DNA from: Rhodoferax sp.
Lineage (GTDB): Bacteria; Pseudomonadota; Gammaproteobacteria; Burkholderiales; Burkholderiaceae_C
DNA: 64,000 nucleotides
Assembly (NCBI RefSeq): GCF_030653815.1
Contig: NZ_JAURYQ010000036.1
Location: 272,127-336,126 of the forward strand
Direction of reading: 5' to 3'
Notes under the pieces: model-generated
What the model saw: the letters and a program-made list of their open reading frames with translations, nothing else
The model's database searches: none
What the model was told of the DNA's origin: nothing
Shown: in pieces, positions 1 to 9,492 of the stretch
How the letters are laid out: the number at the start of each line of letters is the position of its first letter
How positions within the stretch are numbered: the first letter of the stretch is position 1
Program-made: the position numbers and the translations under genes

Positions 1-2088
1 GCGTTCCTGTTTGGTGTGCTCTACCACGTGTTTCAAAACGGCTGGGAAGACAAGCAGTACATCAATGACCGTGTCTATGGCATGGAAAAGGTCAAGGACG
101 AGGTCATGGCCCAGTGGACGCCCGACAAGGTCGAAGAGGTCTGTGGTGTCAAGGAAGACCAAGTGCTGCGCGTGGCCCGCATGATGGCCGAGAACCGCCC
201 CAGCACACTGGTGTGGTGCATGGGCCAGACCCAGCACACCATCGGCAACGCCATGGTGCGCGCCTCGTGCATTTTGCAGCTTGCCCTGGGCAACGTGGGC
301 AAGAGCGGTGGCGGCACCAACATTTTCCGCGGTCACGACAACGTGCAGGGCGCCACCGACGTGGGCCCCAACCCCGATTCACTGCCGGGTTACTACGGCA
401 TCGCCGAAGGCTCCTGGAAACACTTCGCCAAGGTTTGGGGTGTTGACTTCGAGTGGATCAAAAAGCAGTTCGCCTCACCTGCCATGATGACCAAGCCCGG
501 CATCACGGTGTCGCGCTGGATTGATGGCGTGCTCGAGAACAACGAGCTCATCGATCAGGACAGCAACCTGCGCGGTGTTTTTTACTGGGGCCATGCGCCC
601 AACTCGCAAACCCGTGGCCTGGAAATGAAGCGCGCCATGGACAAGCTGGACTTGCTGGTGGTGGTAGACCCCTATCCGTCCGCCACCGCGGCCATGGCCG
701 CCATGCCGGGCAAGCCCGAAGACCTCAACCCCAACCGCGCCGTCTACCTGCTGCCGGCGGCCACACAGTTCGAGACCAGCGGTTCGTGTACCGCGTCCAA
801 CCGCTCCATCCAATGGCGCGAAAAAGTGATCGAGCCGCTGTGGGAAAGCCGCTCCGACCACATGATCATGCAGCAGTTTGCCGACAAGCTGGGCTTTGGC
901 AAGGAGCTCTCAGTCAACTACAAAATGCAGAAAGTCAACGGCATGGACGAGCCGGTGCCGGAAGACATCCTGCGCGAAATCAACAAGGGCACCTGGACCA
1001 TTGGCTACACCGGCCAGAGCCCGGAGCGCCTGAAAGCGCACATGCGCAACATGCACGTGTTTGACATCAAAACCCTGCGCGCCAAAGGTGGCAAGGACAA
1101 GGAAACCGGTTACGACTTTACGGGTGACTATTTTGGCTTGCCATGGCCGTGCTACGGCACGCCCGAGCTCAAGCATCCGGGTTCGCCCAACCTGTACGAC
1201 ACCTCCAAACACGTGATGGACGGCGGCGGTAACTTCCGCGCCAACTTCGGCGTGGAAAAAGACGGCGTCAACCTGCTCGCAGAAGACGGCTCGCATTCTT
1301 TGGGCGCCGACATCACCACCGGGTACCCCGAGTTCGACCACGTGCTGCTCAAGAAACTCGGCTGGTGGGACGACTTGACCGACGCTGAAAAAGTCGCCGC
1401 CGAAGGCAAGAACTGGAAGACCGACCTCTCCGGCGGTATCCAGCGTGTGGTGCTCAAGGTGCATGGTTGCCATGTGTTCGGCAACGCCAAGGCGCGTGCC
1501 GTGGTGTGGAACTTCCCTGACGCCATCCCGAAACACCGCGAGCCTTTGTATGGTATTCGGCCCGACCTGGTCGCCAAGTACCCGACGCACGACGACAAGA
1601 AAGCGTTCTGGCGTCTGCCCACGCTGTACAAGACGGTGCAGGACAAGGCGGTGACCGACAAGGTGCACGAGAAGTTCCCGTTCATCATGACTTCCGGCCG
1701 CCTGACCGAGTACGAGGGTGGTGGCGAGGAAACCCGCTCCAACCCGTGGCTGGCCGAGTTGCAACAGGAAATGTTCATTGAGATCAACCCCAAGGTCGCG
1801 GCTGACAAGGGCATTCGCAACGGCGAGCGTGCCTGGGTGTCCACACCCACTGGCGCACGCCTGAATGTGCAGGCACTGGTGACCGAGCGCGTCGGCCCCG
1901 ACACGGTGTTCTTGCCCTTCCACTTCTCCGGTCGCTGGCAGGGTGCCGACATGTTGTCTCATTACCCGGCCGGGGCGGCGCCCATTGTGCGCGGCGAGGC
2001 CGTCAACACGGCCACCACCTATGGTTACGACAGCGTGACCATGATGCAGGAAACCAAGACCACGGTCTGTAACGTCGAGAAAGCATAA
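1..2088 (+). CDS. fdhA: Formate dehydrogenase major (alpha, molybdopterin) subunit, 5' truncated by window start
   Basis: Frame open from base 1; molybdopterin oxidoreductase-type sequence (MGQTQHTIGNAMVRASCILQLALGNVGKSGGGTNIFRGHDNVQG); followed by FeS and cytochrome b subunits. Confidence 0.93.
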   Translation, partial: AFLFGVLYHVFQNGWEDKQYINDRVYGMEKVKDEVMAQWTPDKVEEVCGVKEDQVLRVARMMAENRPSTLVWCMGQTQHTIGNAMVRASCILQLALGNVGKSGGGTNIFRGHDNVQGATDVGPNPDSLPGYYGIAEGSWKHFAKVWGVDFEWIKKQFASPAMMTKPGITVSRWIDGVLENNELIDQDSNLRGVFYWGHAPNSQTRGLEMKRAMDKLDLLVVVDPYPSATAAMAAMPGKPEDLNPNRAVYLLPAATQFETSGSCTASNRSIQWREKVIEPLWESRSDHMIMQQFADKLGFGKELSVNYKMQKVNGMDEPVPEDILREINKGTWTIGYTGQSPERLKAHMRNMHVFDIKTLRAKGGKDKETGYDFTGDYFGLPWPCYGTPELKHPGSPNLYDTSKHVMDGGGNFRANFGVEKDGVNLLAEDGSHSLGADITTGYPEFDHVLLKKLGWWDDLTDAEKVAAEGKNWKTDLSGGIQRVVLKVHGCHVFGNAKARAVVWNFPDAIPKHREPLYGIRPDLVAKYPTHDDKKAFWRLPTLYKTVQDKAVTDKVHEKFPFIMTSGRLTEYEGGGEETRSNPWLAELQQEMFIEINPKVAADKGIRNGERAWVSTPTGARLNVQALVTERVGPDTVFLPFHFSGRWQGADMLSHYPAGAAPIVRGEAVNTATTYGYDSVTMMQETKTTVCNVEKA

Positions 2089-2098
2089 GGAGAACAAC

Positions 2099-2755
2099 AT
2101 GGCCCGTATGAAATTTGTCTGCGATGCAGAGCGCTGTATTGAATGCAACGGTTGTGTCACCGCGTGCAAAAACGAGCACGAAGTGCCCTGGGGCGTCAAC
2201 CGCCGCCGCGTGGTCACCCTGAACGACGGTGTGCCCGGTGAAAAATCGATCTCGGTGGCCTGCATGCACTGCAGCGACGCGCCCTGCATGGCGGTGTGCC
2301 CGGTCAACTGCTTCTACCGCACCGACGAAGGTGTGGTGCTGCATGACAAGGACGTGTGCATTGGTTGCGGTTACTGCTCTTATGCCTGCCCCTTTGGCGC
2401 ACCCCAGTTTCCTTCGCAAGGCACCTTTGGTGTGCGCGGCAAGATGGACAAGTGCACTTTTTGCGCCGGCGGCCCCGAGGCCAATGGCAGCCAGGCCGAG
2501 TTCGAAAAATATGGTCGCAACCGCTTGGCCGAGGGCAAGCTGCCGGCCTGCGCCGAAATGTGCTCGACCAAGGCCTTGATTGGCGGCGACGGTGACGTGG
2601 TGGCCGACATCTTCCGCAACCGCGTGCTGCGCCGTGGCAAGGGCGCCGAGGTCTGGGGCTGGGGAACAGCGTATGGCAGCGGCGGCAAGGAGCGCGAGCG
2701 CACGCGCGAACAGCAGCGCCAAGGCCAAGGTCAAACCGAGGGAGCGAAATCATGA
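2099..2755 (+). CDS. fdhB: Formate dehydrogenase beta (4Fe-4S ferredoxin-type) subunit
   Basis: Multiple CxxCxxC..C clusters (CIECNGCVTAC, CMHCSDAPCMAVCP, CIGCGYCSYACP); directly follows alpha subunit. Confidence 0.93.
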   Translation: MARMKFVCDAERCIECNGCVTACKNEHEVPWGVNRRRVVTLNDGVPGEKSISVACMHCSDAPCMAVCPVNCFYRTDEGVVLHDKDVCIGCGYCSYACPFGAPQFPSQGTFGVRGKMDKCTFCAGGPEANGSQAEFEKYGRNRLAEGKLPACAEMCSTKALIGGDGDVVADIFRNRVLRRGKGAEVWGWGTAYGSGGKERERTREQQRQGQGQTEGAKS

Positions 2756-2973
2756 AAAAAGTCATTTTTGCCGTCGTTTGTGCAGCCGGCTTGAGTGCCT
2801 GCGGCGACCAGCCCCAGGAGCTGACCGCCAGCAAGCAAGACGGCGCCGCCTATACCGGAACCGGCAAGCCCTATGTCAACCCCGACTGGAAGCCGGGTGA
2901 CAAGGCGAGCTGGGAGGCGCAGCTGAAGGCGCGCAACCAGTACGGTCAAAACGATTACACCCGCATGAACTGA
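2752..2973 (+). CDS. Small putative lipoprotein (73 aa) inside the formate dehydrogenase operon
   Basis: ATGA overlap with fdhB; N-terminal signal plus lipobox-like LSAC. Confidence 0.75.
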   Translation: MKKVIFAVVCAAGLSACGDQPQELTASKQDGAAYTGTGKPYVNPDWKPGDKASWEAQLKARNQYGQNDYTRMN

Positions 2974-2986
2974 GCAGGAGGTCACC

Positions 2987-4165
2987 ATGATCAAAGCCTT
3001 TTCAGTCCTTGCTGCGCTGGCCTTGTGCTGGAGCAGTGCCGTGGCGCAAACAACACCTGCAACCGCCCCAGCACCTGACGCAGCACCCGCTGCGGTCATG
3101 CCCGGTATCCAGGGTCAGAACATCTTGGATGTCAAGCCTGATGCCAGTGAGGAACCTGGTTATGCCAATCAGACCAATGGTGAGCGCGTCCGTGTGCAGC
3201 CTGGCAACAACGCGCCCATGTGGCGCCAGGTGAATTCGGGCGTGGCGGGCTATAGCAGCTTGCCCAAATCCGAGGCGCCCGAAGCCGGGGTGTTGATCCA
3301 GCCTTTTGTCCAGTACCCGGGCTCGCGCCTGACCAATGCCGGCGAAGCCTGGCGCCAGGTACGCAACAACTGGCTGATCCCCTACGGCGGCTCGCTGCTG
3401 CTGATCGTGCTGGGGGCCATTGCGCTGTTTCACTTCAAGATCGGTCCCATCAAGGTCAAGGAGGAACTGACCGGGCGTGTGATCGAGCGTTTCTCGGCCT
3501 TCGAGCGCTCAGCGCACTGGGCCAATGTGGCTGCCTTCCTGGTGCTGGCGGTCTCGGGCGTCGTGATGGCCTTCGGCAAATTCTTCCTGTTGCCCATCAT
3601 GGGCACGACACTGTTCGGCTGGCTGAGTTATGTGCTCAAGAATGCGCACAATTTTGCCGGCCCGCTGTTTGCGGTGTCCTTGCTGGTGGTGATCGTGACC
3701 TTCATGCGTGACAACCTGCCGGCCAAGGGCGACCTGGCCTGGCTGCTCAAGGGTGGGGGCATTTTTTCCGGCCATGAAATTGACTCGGGCCGTTACAACG
3801 CTGGCGAGAAGGTGGTGTTCTGGGGCGGTGTCTTTTTCCTGGGGATCACGGTGGTGGTGTCGGGCCTGGCCATGGACAAACTGTTGCCGGGGCTGAGCTA
3901 CGACCGCAGCACCATGCAGATCGCCCACATGATCCATTCAGTGTCCAACTTGCTCATGCTCGTCATGATGATGGGCCACATCTACCTTGGCACACTCGGA
4001 ACCAAGGGCGCTTACCAGGGCATGAGAACCGGCTACGTGGATGAAACCTGGGCTGAGCAACACCACAAGCTCTGGTTTGATGACATCAAGGCTGGCCGGA
4101 TTCCGGCGCAGCGTACCCCCTCGGCCACGCCTGCAGCCCAGTCGGGCAAAGTGGTTCAAGTTTGA
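2987..4165 (+). CDS. Formate dehydrogenase gamma subunit (cytochrome b556)
   Basis: Signal peptide, several TM helices, FSAFERSAHWANVAAFLVLAVSGVVMAFGKF and IAHMIHSV motifs typical of the FDH gamma family. Confidence 0.9.
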   Translation: MIKAFSVLAALALCWSSAVAQTTPATAPAPDAAPAAVMPGIQGQNILDVKPDASEEPGYANQTNGERVRVQPGNNAPMWRQVNSGVAGYSSLPKSEAPEAGVLIQPFVQYPGSRLTNAGEAWRQVRNNWLIPYGGSLLLIVLGAIALFHFKIGPIKVKEELTGRVIERFSAFERSAHWANVAAFLVLAVSGVVMAFGKFFLLPIMGTTLFGWLSYVLKNAHNFAGPLFAVSLLVVIVTFMRDNLPAKGDLAWLLKGGGIFSGHEIDSGRYNAGEKVVFWGGVFFLGITVVVSGLAMDKLLPGLSYDRSTMQIAHMIHSVSNLLMLVMMMGHIYLGTLGTKGAYQGMRTGYVDETWAEQHHKLWFDDIKAGRIPAQRTPSATPAAQSGKVVQV

Positions 4166-4185
4166 GACGGATGGAGAACAACCCC

Positions 4186-4518
4186 ATGAAGAAAAAGATG
4201 ATGAAATCCTTGTGTGTGGCAGGCGTGCTGGCCGTGCTGGGCTCCGTGGCGTCCGCCAAGTTGCCAGCGCCGTCCGATGAAGCCAAGGCCAAGGCGGCCG
4301 AGGCTGCAGCCAAGGCGGCCTGGGCTGGCAAGGTGGATGCCTTCAAGCTGTGCCAATCGCAAGACAGGGTGGTAGCCCATTACAAGAAAGCAGCCGTGGC
4401 CAAAGGAGCTGCTCCGGCCAGCGCTTGTGTTGACCCCGGGCCGTTTGTCGCTGCCCCAGCAGGTGCCGCATCTGCTGCACCTGCTGCCGCTGCGGCAGTC
4501 CCAGCCAAAAAATCCTGA
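4186..4518 (+). CDS. Small secreted Ala-rich protein downstream of FDH gamma
   Basis: Signal peptide MKKKMMKSLCVAGVLAVLGSVASA; DAFKLCQSQDRVVAHY; Ala/Pro-rich tail; 20 bp after the gamma stop. Start chosen at ATG 4186 rather than 4162. Confidence 0.65.
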   Translation: MKKKMMKSLCVAGVLAVLGSVASAKLPAPSDEAKAKAAEAAAKAAWAGKVDAFKLCQSQDRVVAHYKKAAVAKGAAPASACVDPGPFVAAPAGAASAAPAAAAAVPAKKS

Positions 4519-4520
4519 TC

Positions 4521-5366
4521 TTGCTGCCACGTCTTACCCAGGCGCGCGCGCCACTGACGCGCGAGGTGTTGGTCGTCAACGAGTTGGGCGACACCGACAC
4601 TGTGTCTATTCCCGCTGAGCGCGCGCTCACGGTGTACGTCGACAAGCGTGAGTTGGTTACGCTCATGACCCTCGGTGCGCACCCTGAACTGCTGGTGCTG
4701 GGCTTTCTGCGCAACCAGCGTCTGGTCGCCAGCGTGGCCGAGGTCGAGTCCATCACGGTGGATTGGGAGGTGGGTGCCGCGGCTGTCAAAACCCGCCAGG
4801 GTATTTCGGACATCGAGGCGCGCACCGCCAAGCGCGTGGTCACCACCGGCTGCGGCCAGGGCAGTGTCTTTGGCGACCTGATGGCCGAGGTGGACAACAT
4901 TACGCTGCCCGCGGCCACGCTGTCGCAAGCCGAGTTGTACGGCATCGTCAACGCCATTCGTCTGCAGGAAACCACCTACAAATCGTCGGGCTCGGTGCAT
5001 GGCTGCGCGCTGTTTCAAGGCGCAGAGATGCTGGTCTTTGTCGAAGACGTGGGCCGCCACAATGCCATCGACACCATTGCTGGCTGGATGTGGATGGACC
5101 CGGAAGAAAGGATGTCTGGCGCCGACAAGGTGTTCTACACCACGGGTCGCCTGACCAGCGAAATGGTCATCAAGTCCGCACAAATGGGTGTGCCCATTGT
5201 GGTGTCGCGCAGCGGCATCACCCAAATGGGGCTGGACGTGGCCCAGCGCCTGGGCCTGTGCGCCATCGGCCGCGCCACCAACAAGCGCTTCCTGTGCTAC
5301 AGCGGGGCCAGCCGCCTGGTGTTGCTGCCAGAACTGGCAGGCGCGCGCGCTACTGCGTTGGTCTGA
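4521..5366 (+). CDS. fdhD: Formate dehydrogenase accessory sulfurtransferase FdhD
   Basis: FdhD family features (VEDVGRHNAIDTIAG, FYTTGRLTSEMVIKSAQMGVPIVVSRSG); FDH operon context. Confidence 0.93.
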   Translation: MLPRLTQARAPLTREVLVVNELGDTDTVSIPAERALTVYVDKRELVTLMTLGAHPELLVLGFLRNQRLVASVAEVESITVDWEVGAAAVKTRQGISDIEARTAKRVVTTGCGQGSVFGDLMAEVDNITLPAATLSQAELYGIVNAIRLQETTYKSSGSVHGCALFQGAEMLVFVEDVGRHNAIDTIAGWMWMDPEERMSGADKVFYTTGRLTSEMVIKSAQMGVPIVVSRSGITQMGLDVAQRLGLCAIGRATNKRFLCYSGASRLVLLPELAGARATALV

Positions 5367-5446
5367 TCGACCCAAACACACCCGCCGCGTCGGGTTGCTG
5401 AACCCGTCGGGCGCCGGTTTCGGCCCGAGTGCGCTATCGTCGCAGC

Positions 5447-7966
5447 ATGAAAATTTCATTTTTGCAATTGGGTTGGCGCTCGCTGACGCGTGATCTGCGT
5501 GCCGGTGAATTGCGCTTGCTGATGGTGGCTGTGACGCTGGCGGTGGCCGCACTCACTGCCGTAGGTTTTTTTGCCGACCGGCTCAAGGGTGGTTTGCAGC
5601 GCGATGCGCGCCAGTTGCTGGGGGGCGATGCCGTGGTGGTCAGTGACAACCCGATTCCGGCCGCCTTCCTGGCGCAGGTCAAGGCACTGGGTTTGCAGCA
5701 GACCATCAACCTGACTTTCCCGACCATGGCGCGTGCGCCCGACGAGACTGGTGGCAGCATCAAGCTGGTTTCCCTGAAGGTCGTGACCGACGGCTATCCC
5801 TTGCGTGGACGTTTGCGCGTGGCCGAGAAAGCCGATGCCACTGGCGACTTGACCCGTGACATTCCCCAGCCCGGTCAGGCCTGGGTTGACGCAGCGCTGC
5901 TGGATGCGCTCGGGCTGCCTGTGGGCGGCGACTTGCTGCTGGGTGACAACAGTTTCAAGGTGGGCCGCATCATCGTCAATGAGCCCGACCGGGGCGCGGG
6001 CTTCATGAATTTTGCGCCGCGCGTCATGATCAACCAGGCCGATGTGCAGGCCACAGGGCTGATCCAGCCCGCCAGTCGCCTGCGTTACCGGCTGGCGGTG
6101 GCAGGCGAGGACCGCGCCGTCAAAAGCTTTGTCGATTGGGCGCAAGCGCAAGTCGACGCCAATGCCGTGCGCGGTGCCCGCGTCGAGGCGCTGGAAGGCG
6201 GCCGCCCCGAGCTCAGCACCACGCTGGCCCGGGCTGAAAAGTTTTTGAACCTGGTGGCGCTGCTGGCGGCGCTGCTGAGCGCGGTGGCAGTGGCCCTGGC
6301 CGCGCGCAGCTTTGCCGCCAACCATCTGGACGACTGCGCCATGCTGCGTGTGCTGGGCCTGCCCCAGCGCACCATTGCCGCGGCCTACACCTTTGAATTT
6401 GTGCTGATCGGCCTGCTCGCCAGCGCGTTGGGTGTGCTGCTGGGTTTTGCGGTGCACTACGGTTTTGTCGCGTTGCTCGCGGGTCTGGTGGACTCGGCCT
6501 TGCCCGGGGCCGGCATCTGGCCGGTGCTGTTTGGCATGGGCATGGGGCTGACGCTGTTGCTGGCCTTTGGCCTGCCGCCCGTGCTGCAGTTGGCCCAGGT
6601 GCCGCCGCTGCGGGTCATTCGCCGGGACGTGGGGGGCCTCAAACCGGCCTCCCTCATGGTGCTGGGCGTGGGGGTGGCCGGCTTCGCCGCTTTGTTGCTC
6701 GCGGCCAGCAGCGACCTTAAGTTGGGCCTGATTGCGGTTGGCGGTTTTGCCGTGGCTACGCTGCTGTTCGCGTCCTTGAGCTGGCTGGCCGTCAAACTGC
6801 TGCGCGCCGTGGTCAATGACACCACGGCACCCACCGCCGTGGTGCTGGCCACGCGCCAGATAGCTGCCCGCCCAGCCTTTGCCGTGGTGCAGGTCAGCAG
6901 CCTGGCCGTGGGTTTGCTGGCGCTGGTGCTGCTGGTGCTGCTGCGCACCGACCTGATCAGCAGTTGGCGCGCGGCCTCGCCGCCGGGCGCCCCGAACCGC
7001 TTTGTCATCAACGTCATGCCGGATCAGGGTCCGGACTTCACGCAGGCCCTCAAAAGTGCGGGGGTGGCTGAGTTTGACTGGTTCCCCATGATTCGCGGCC
7101 GTCTGGTGGCCATCAATGGGCGCAGCGTGAGCCCCGAGGACTACACCGATGATCGCGCCCAGCGCCTGGTGGACCGCGAGTTCAACCTCTCGCACAGCGC
7201 CACCCAGCCTGAACAGAATGTGGTGGTGGCCGGGCGCTGGCAGCCCGATGAAGCTGGCACCATCAGCGTCGAAGAAGGCATTGCCGAGACTTTGGGCGTG
7301 AAATTGGGCGACAGCCTGACTTTTGATGTGGGCGGCGTGCAAACCGTGTCCAAGATCACCTCGTTGCGCAAAGTCGACTGGGCTTCGATGCGGGCCAACT
7401 TCTTTGTCATGTACCCGGTGGACAAGCTCGAAGGCGTGCCCGCCACCTACATGAGCGCCTTCAAGGCGCCCGACAGCCCGGGCTTCGATGCCGCGCTGGT
7501 GCGCCAGTTCCCCAACATCACCAGCGTCAACATGACCGCCACCATCGCCCAGATCCAGCGCGTGCTTGACCAGGTGATTGGCGCGGTGGAGTTTTTGTTT
7601 GCCTTTGCCCTGGCCGCCGGCCTGGTGGTGTTGTTTGCCGCCGTGACCGCCACGCGCGAAGAGCGCGCCCGCGAATTCGCCATCATGCGCGCGGTGGGCG
7701 CACGCGCCAGCCTGTTGCGCCAAGTGCAGCGCATCGAGCTGGCCGGGGTTGGCTTGCTGGCCGGCTTTCTGGCCTCCATTGTGGCCAGTGCGGTGGGCTG
7801 GGCACTGGCGCGTTACGTGTTTGAATTTGACTGGGTGGTGTCGCTGTGGGTGCCGCTGCTGGGCTCGCTGGCCGGTGCCGTGCTGGCGCTGGCCGCCGGT
7901 TGGTGGGGCCTGCGCGAGGTCTTGAATCGCCCGGTGGTGCAGACGCTGCGCAATGCGGCGCAGTGA
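5447..7966 (+). CDS. FtsX-like ABC transporter permease (YbbP-like), ~840 aa
   Basis: Long ORF with FtsX-type TM segments near both N- and C-terminal halves (RSFAANHLDDCAMLRVLGLPQRT; EERAREFAIMRAVGARASLLRQVQRIEL). Confidence 0.88.
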   Translation: MKISFLQLGWRSLTRDLRAGELRLLMVAVTLAVAALTAVGFFADRLKGGLQRDARQLLGGDAVVVSDNPIPAAFLAQVKALGLQQTINLTFPTMARAPDETGGSIKLVSLKVVTDGYPLRGRLRVAEKADATGDLTRDIPQPGQAWVDAALLDALGLPVGGDLLLGDNSFKVGRIIVNEPDRGAGFMNFAPRVMINQADVQATGLIQPASRLRYRLAVAGEDRAVKSFVDWAQAQVDANAVRGARVEALEGGRPELSTTLARAEKFLNLVALLAALLSAVAVALAARSFAANHLDDCAMLRVLGLPQRTIAAAYTFEFVLIGLLASALGVLLGFAVHYGFVALLAGLVDSALPGAGIWPVLFGMGMGLTLLLAFGLPPVLQLAQVPPLRVIRRDVGGLKPASLMVLGVGVAGFAALLLAASSDLKLGLIAVGGFAVATLLFASLSWLAVKLLRAVVNDTTAPTAVVLATRQIAARPAFAVVQVSSLAVGLLALVLLVLLRTDLISSWRAASPPGAPNRFVINVMPDQGPDFTQALKSAGVAEFDWFPMIRGRLVAINGRSVSPEDYTDDRAQRLVDREFNLSHSATQPEQNVVVAGRWQPDEAGTISVEEGIAETLGVKLGDSLTFDVGGVQTVSKITSLRKVDWASMRANFFVMYPVDKLEGVPATYMSAFKAPDSPGFDAALVRQFPNITSVNMTATIAQIQRVLDQVIGAVEFLFAFALAAGLVVLFAAVTATREERAREFAIMRAVGARASLLRQVQRIELAGVGLLAGFLASIVASAVGWALARYVFEFDWVVSLWVPLLGSLAGAVLALAAGWWGLREVLNRPVVQTLRNAAQ

Positions 7967-7991
7967 GCAGATGCCTGAATTAACCTAAATC

Positions 7992-8009
7992 AGACCATTT
8001 AAATGGTCT
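7992..8009. promoter_or_regulatory. Perfect 18-bp palindrome AGACCATTTAAATGGTCT, candidate toxin-antitoxin operator
   Basis: Read directly from sequence; lies ~47 bp upstream of the antitoxin ATG. Confidence 0.7.
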
Positions 8010-8055
8010 TTTGTTAACATCGGGATCCAAACATACCCCGCACAGGAGCCCGGAC

Positions 8056-8382
8056 ATGGACGTTGTACTCGCTGAAACCTCGATAGGCATCACCGAACTC
8101 AAAAAAAATCCGTCGGCCGTGATCCGCGATGCCGGTGCTGACACGGTCGTGATCCTGCATCACAACAAGCCCTCGGCCTACCTGGTGCCCGCCCGCAGCT
8201 ACGAAGCACTGATGGACGTGTTGGACGATTTGCAATTGCTGCCGGTGGTGCGAGAGCGCATGGCGAGCTGGCAAGTCGATCAGGGCAATGTCATCGGCAT
8301 GAGTCGTGAGGAACTGGAACAAATTGCGTTGTCTGTACCCAAAAAAACGGCCCGGGTGGCCGTCAAAACATCCCGGTCATGA
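8056..8382 (+). CDS. Phd/YefM-family type II antitoxin
   Basis: ITELKKNPSAVIRDAGADTVVILHHNKPSAYLVPARSYEALMD motif; ATGA overlap with downstream toxin. Confidence 0.85.
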   Translation: MDVVLAETSIGITELKKNPSAVIRDAGADTVVILHHNKPSAYLVPARSYEALMDVLDDLQLLPVVRERMASWQVDQGNVIGMSREELEQIALSVPKKTARVAVKTSRS

Positions 8383-8675
8383 CCAGCTACCGCCTGCAGT
8401 TTCTGCCCGAGGCCAAGGCGGAATGGGACAAGCTCGACGGCAGTATTCGCCAGCAATTTGCCAAGGTCTTGTTGCGCCGCCTCGACAACCCGCGTGTGCA
8501 GGCGGCGGCGCTCACCGCCATGCCAGACTGCTACAAAATCAAACTGCGCAGCGCGGGCTTCAGGCTGGTGTACCAAGTCATGGACGACAAATTGCTGTTG
8601 CTGACAATTGCCGTGGGCAGGCGCGACAAGAGCACCGTCTATGATTTGGCCAAGCTGCGCATGACGGCGAAATAA
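8379..8675 (+). CDS. RelE/ParE-family toxin
   Basis: 98 aa; YRLQFLPEAKAEWDKLD...YKIKLRSAGFRLVYQVMDDKLLLLTIAVGRRD typical RelE. Confidence 0.88.
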   Translation: MTSYRLQFLPEAKAEWDKLDGSIRQQFAKVLLRRLDNPRVQAAALTAMPDCYKIKLRSAGFRLVYQVMDDKLLLLTIAVGRRDKSTVYDLAKLRMTAK

Positions 8676-8738
8676 CCAGGGACTCCAAGCCGATCAATCG
8701 GATCTTTTGGGCTGAATTGGGTTCAATCTAAATTAAAC

Positions 8739-9173
8739 ATGAACATTGAAGAAAAAACCGCTTTTGAGACACCATTCGCGTGGATCGGTGGCGAAGCACG
8801 CGTGCAGGCCTTGGTCGACCGTTTTTACGACCTGATGGACCTGGAGCCCCAGTACGCCGAGTTGCGACTGGTGCATGGCTCGGTGCTGGACGACGCGCGG
8901 CAAAAGCTGTTCTGGTTTTTGTGCGGCTGGTTGGGCGGCCCGCAGTATTTCACCGACCGTTTTGGTCACCCGCGCCTCAAAGCTCGCCACATGCCGTTCA
9001 GGATTGGCGTGGTCGAGCGCGATCAGTGGCTGGCGTGCATGGATCAGGCCATGCGTGAGACCGGTGTTCCTGCCGAGTTGCACGAGCGTCTGAACAAGTC
9101 GTTTTTTCAGACGGCCGATTGGATGCGCAATCAGACTGAAGCGCAAAAAATGCCAAATTTTTCTGCTTCGTGA
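8739..9173 (+). CDS. Group II truncated haemoglobin
   Basis: VDRFYDLMD...FWFLCGWLGGPQYFTDRFGHPRLKARHMPFRIG. Confidence 0.88.
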   Translation: MNIEEKTAFETPFAWIGGEARVQALVDRFYDLMDLEPQYAELRLVHGSVLDDARQKLFWFLCGWLGGPQYFTDRFGHPRLKARHMPFRIGVVERDQWLACMDQAMRETGVPAELHERLNKSFFQTADWMRNQTEAQKMPNFSAS

Positions 9174-9224
9174 ACATGGAAACCGGCGAAACAGTCATTT
9201 TTCCTTGCTAGAATACGTAGCTTA

Positions 9225-9301
9225 GCGGCTGTAGCTCAGTTGGATAGAGTATCTGGCTACGAACCAGAGGGTCGTGGGTTCAATTCCTGCCAGCCGCACC
9301 A
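9225..9301 (+). tRNA. tRNA-Arg(ACG)
   Basis: GCGGCTG/CAGCCGC acceptor stem with encoded CCA; TCTGG-CTACGAA-CCAGA anticodon arm; anticodon ACG at 9259-9261; GGTTCAATTC T-arm. Confidence 0.97.
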
Positions 9302-9310
9302 AACGAATCG

Positions 9311-9350
9311 AGGACTTAGAGTAGAAATGCTCTAAGTCCTTTCTTCTTTC
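9311..9350 (+). terminator. Rho-independent terminator downstream of tRNA-Arg
   Basis: Perfect 11-bp inverted repeat AGGACTTAGAG / CTCTAAGTCCT (9311-9321, 9330-9340) followed by TTCTTCTTTC. Confidence 0.85.
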
Positions 9351-9492
9351 TGGCGTTTGTCCTGGCTCTGGTTGCCGTTTCTTGGCGCCGGAGTACGTGA
9401 CGCATTCTGTAGACGCTCATGCAAGTGCCTAAGTTGCTGGGGATAACACCACCCTCAACGGATAAGTTGATTTTCTATTGGAGATGATTTAA

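Noticed and set aside
910-2307. 465-aa minus-strand ORF
   Set aside because: Antisense to the formate dehydrogenase genes
5367-5446. Terminator after fdhD (CGGGTT-GCTG-AACCCG)
   Set aside because: Only a 6-bp stem and no U-tract
5456-7723. 755-aa minus-strand ORF
   Set aside because: Antisense shadow of the FtsX-like permease; His/Gln/Arg-rich composition typical of the wrong frame in GC-rich DNA
9400-9492. preQ1 riboswitch upstream of queC
   Set aside because: No preQ1 aptamer-like core or A-rich pseudoknot tail could be recognised by eye
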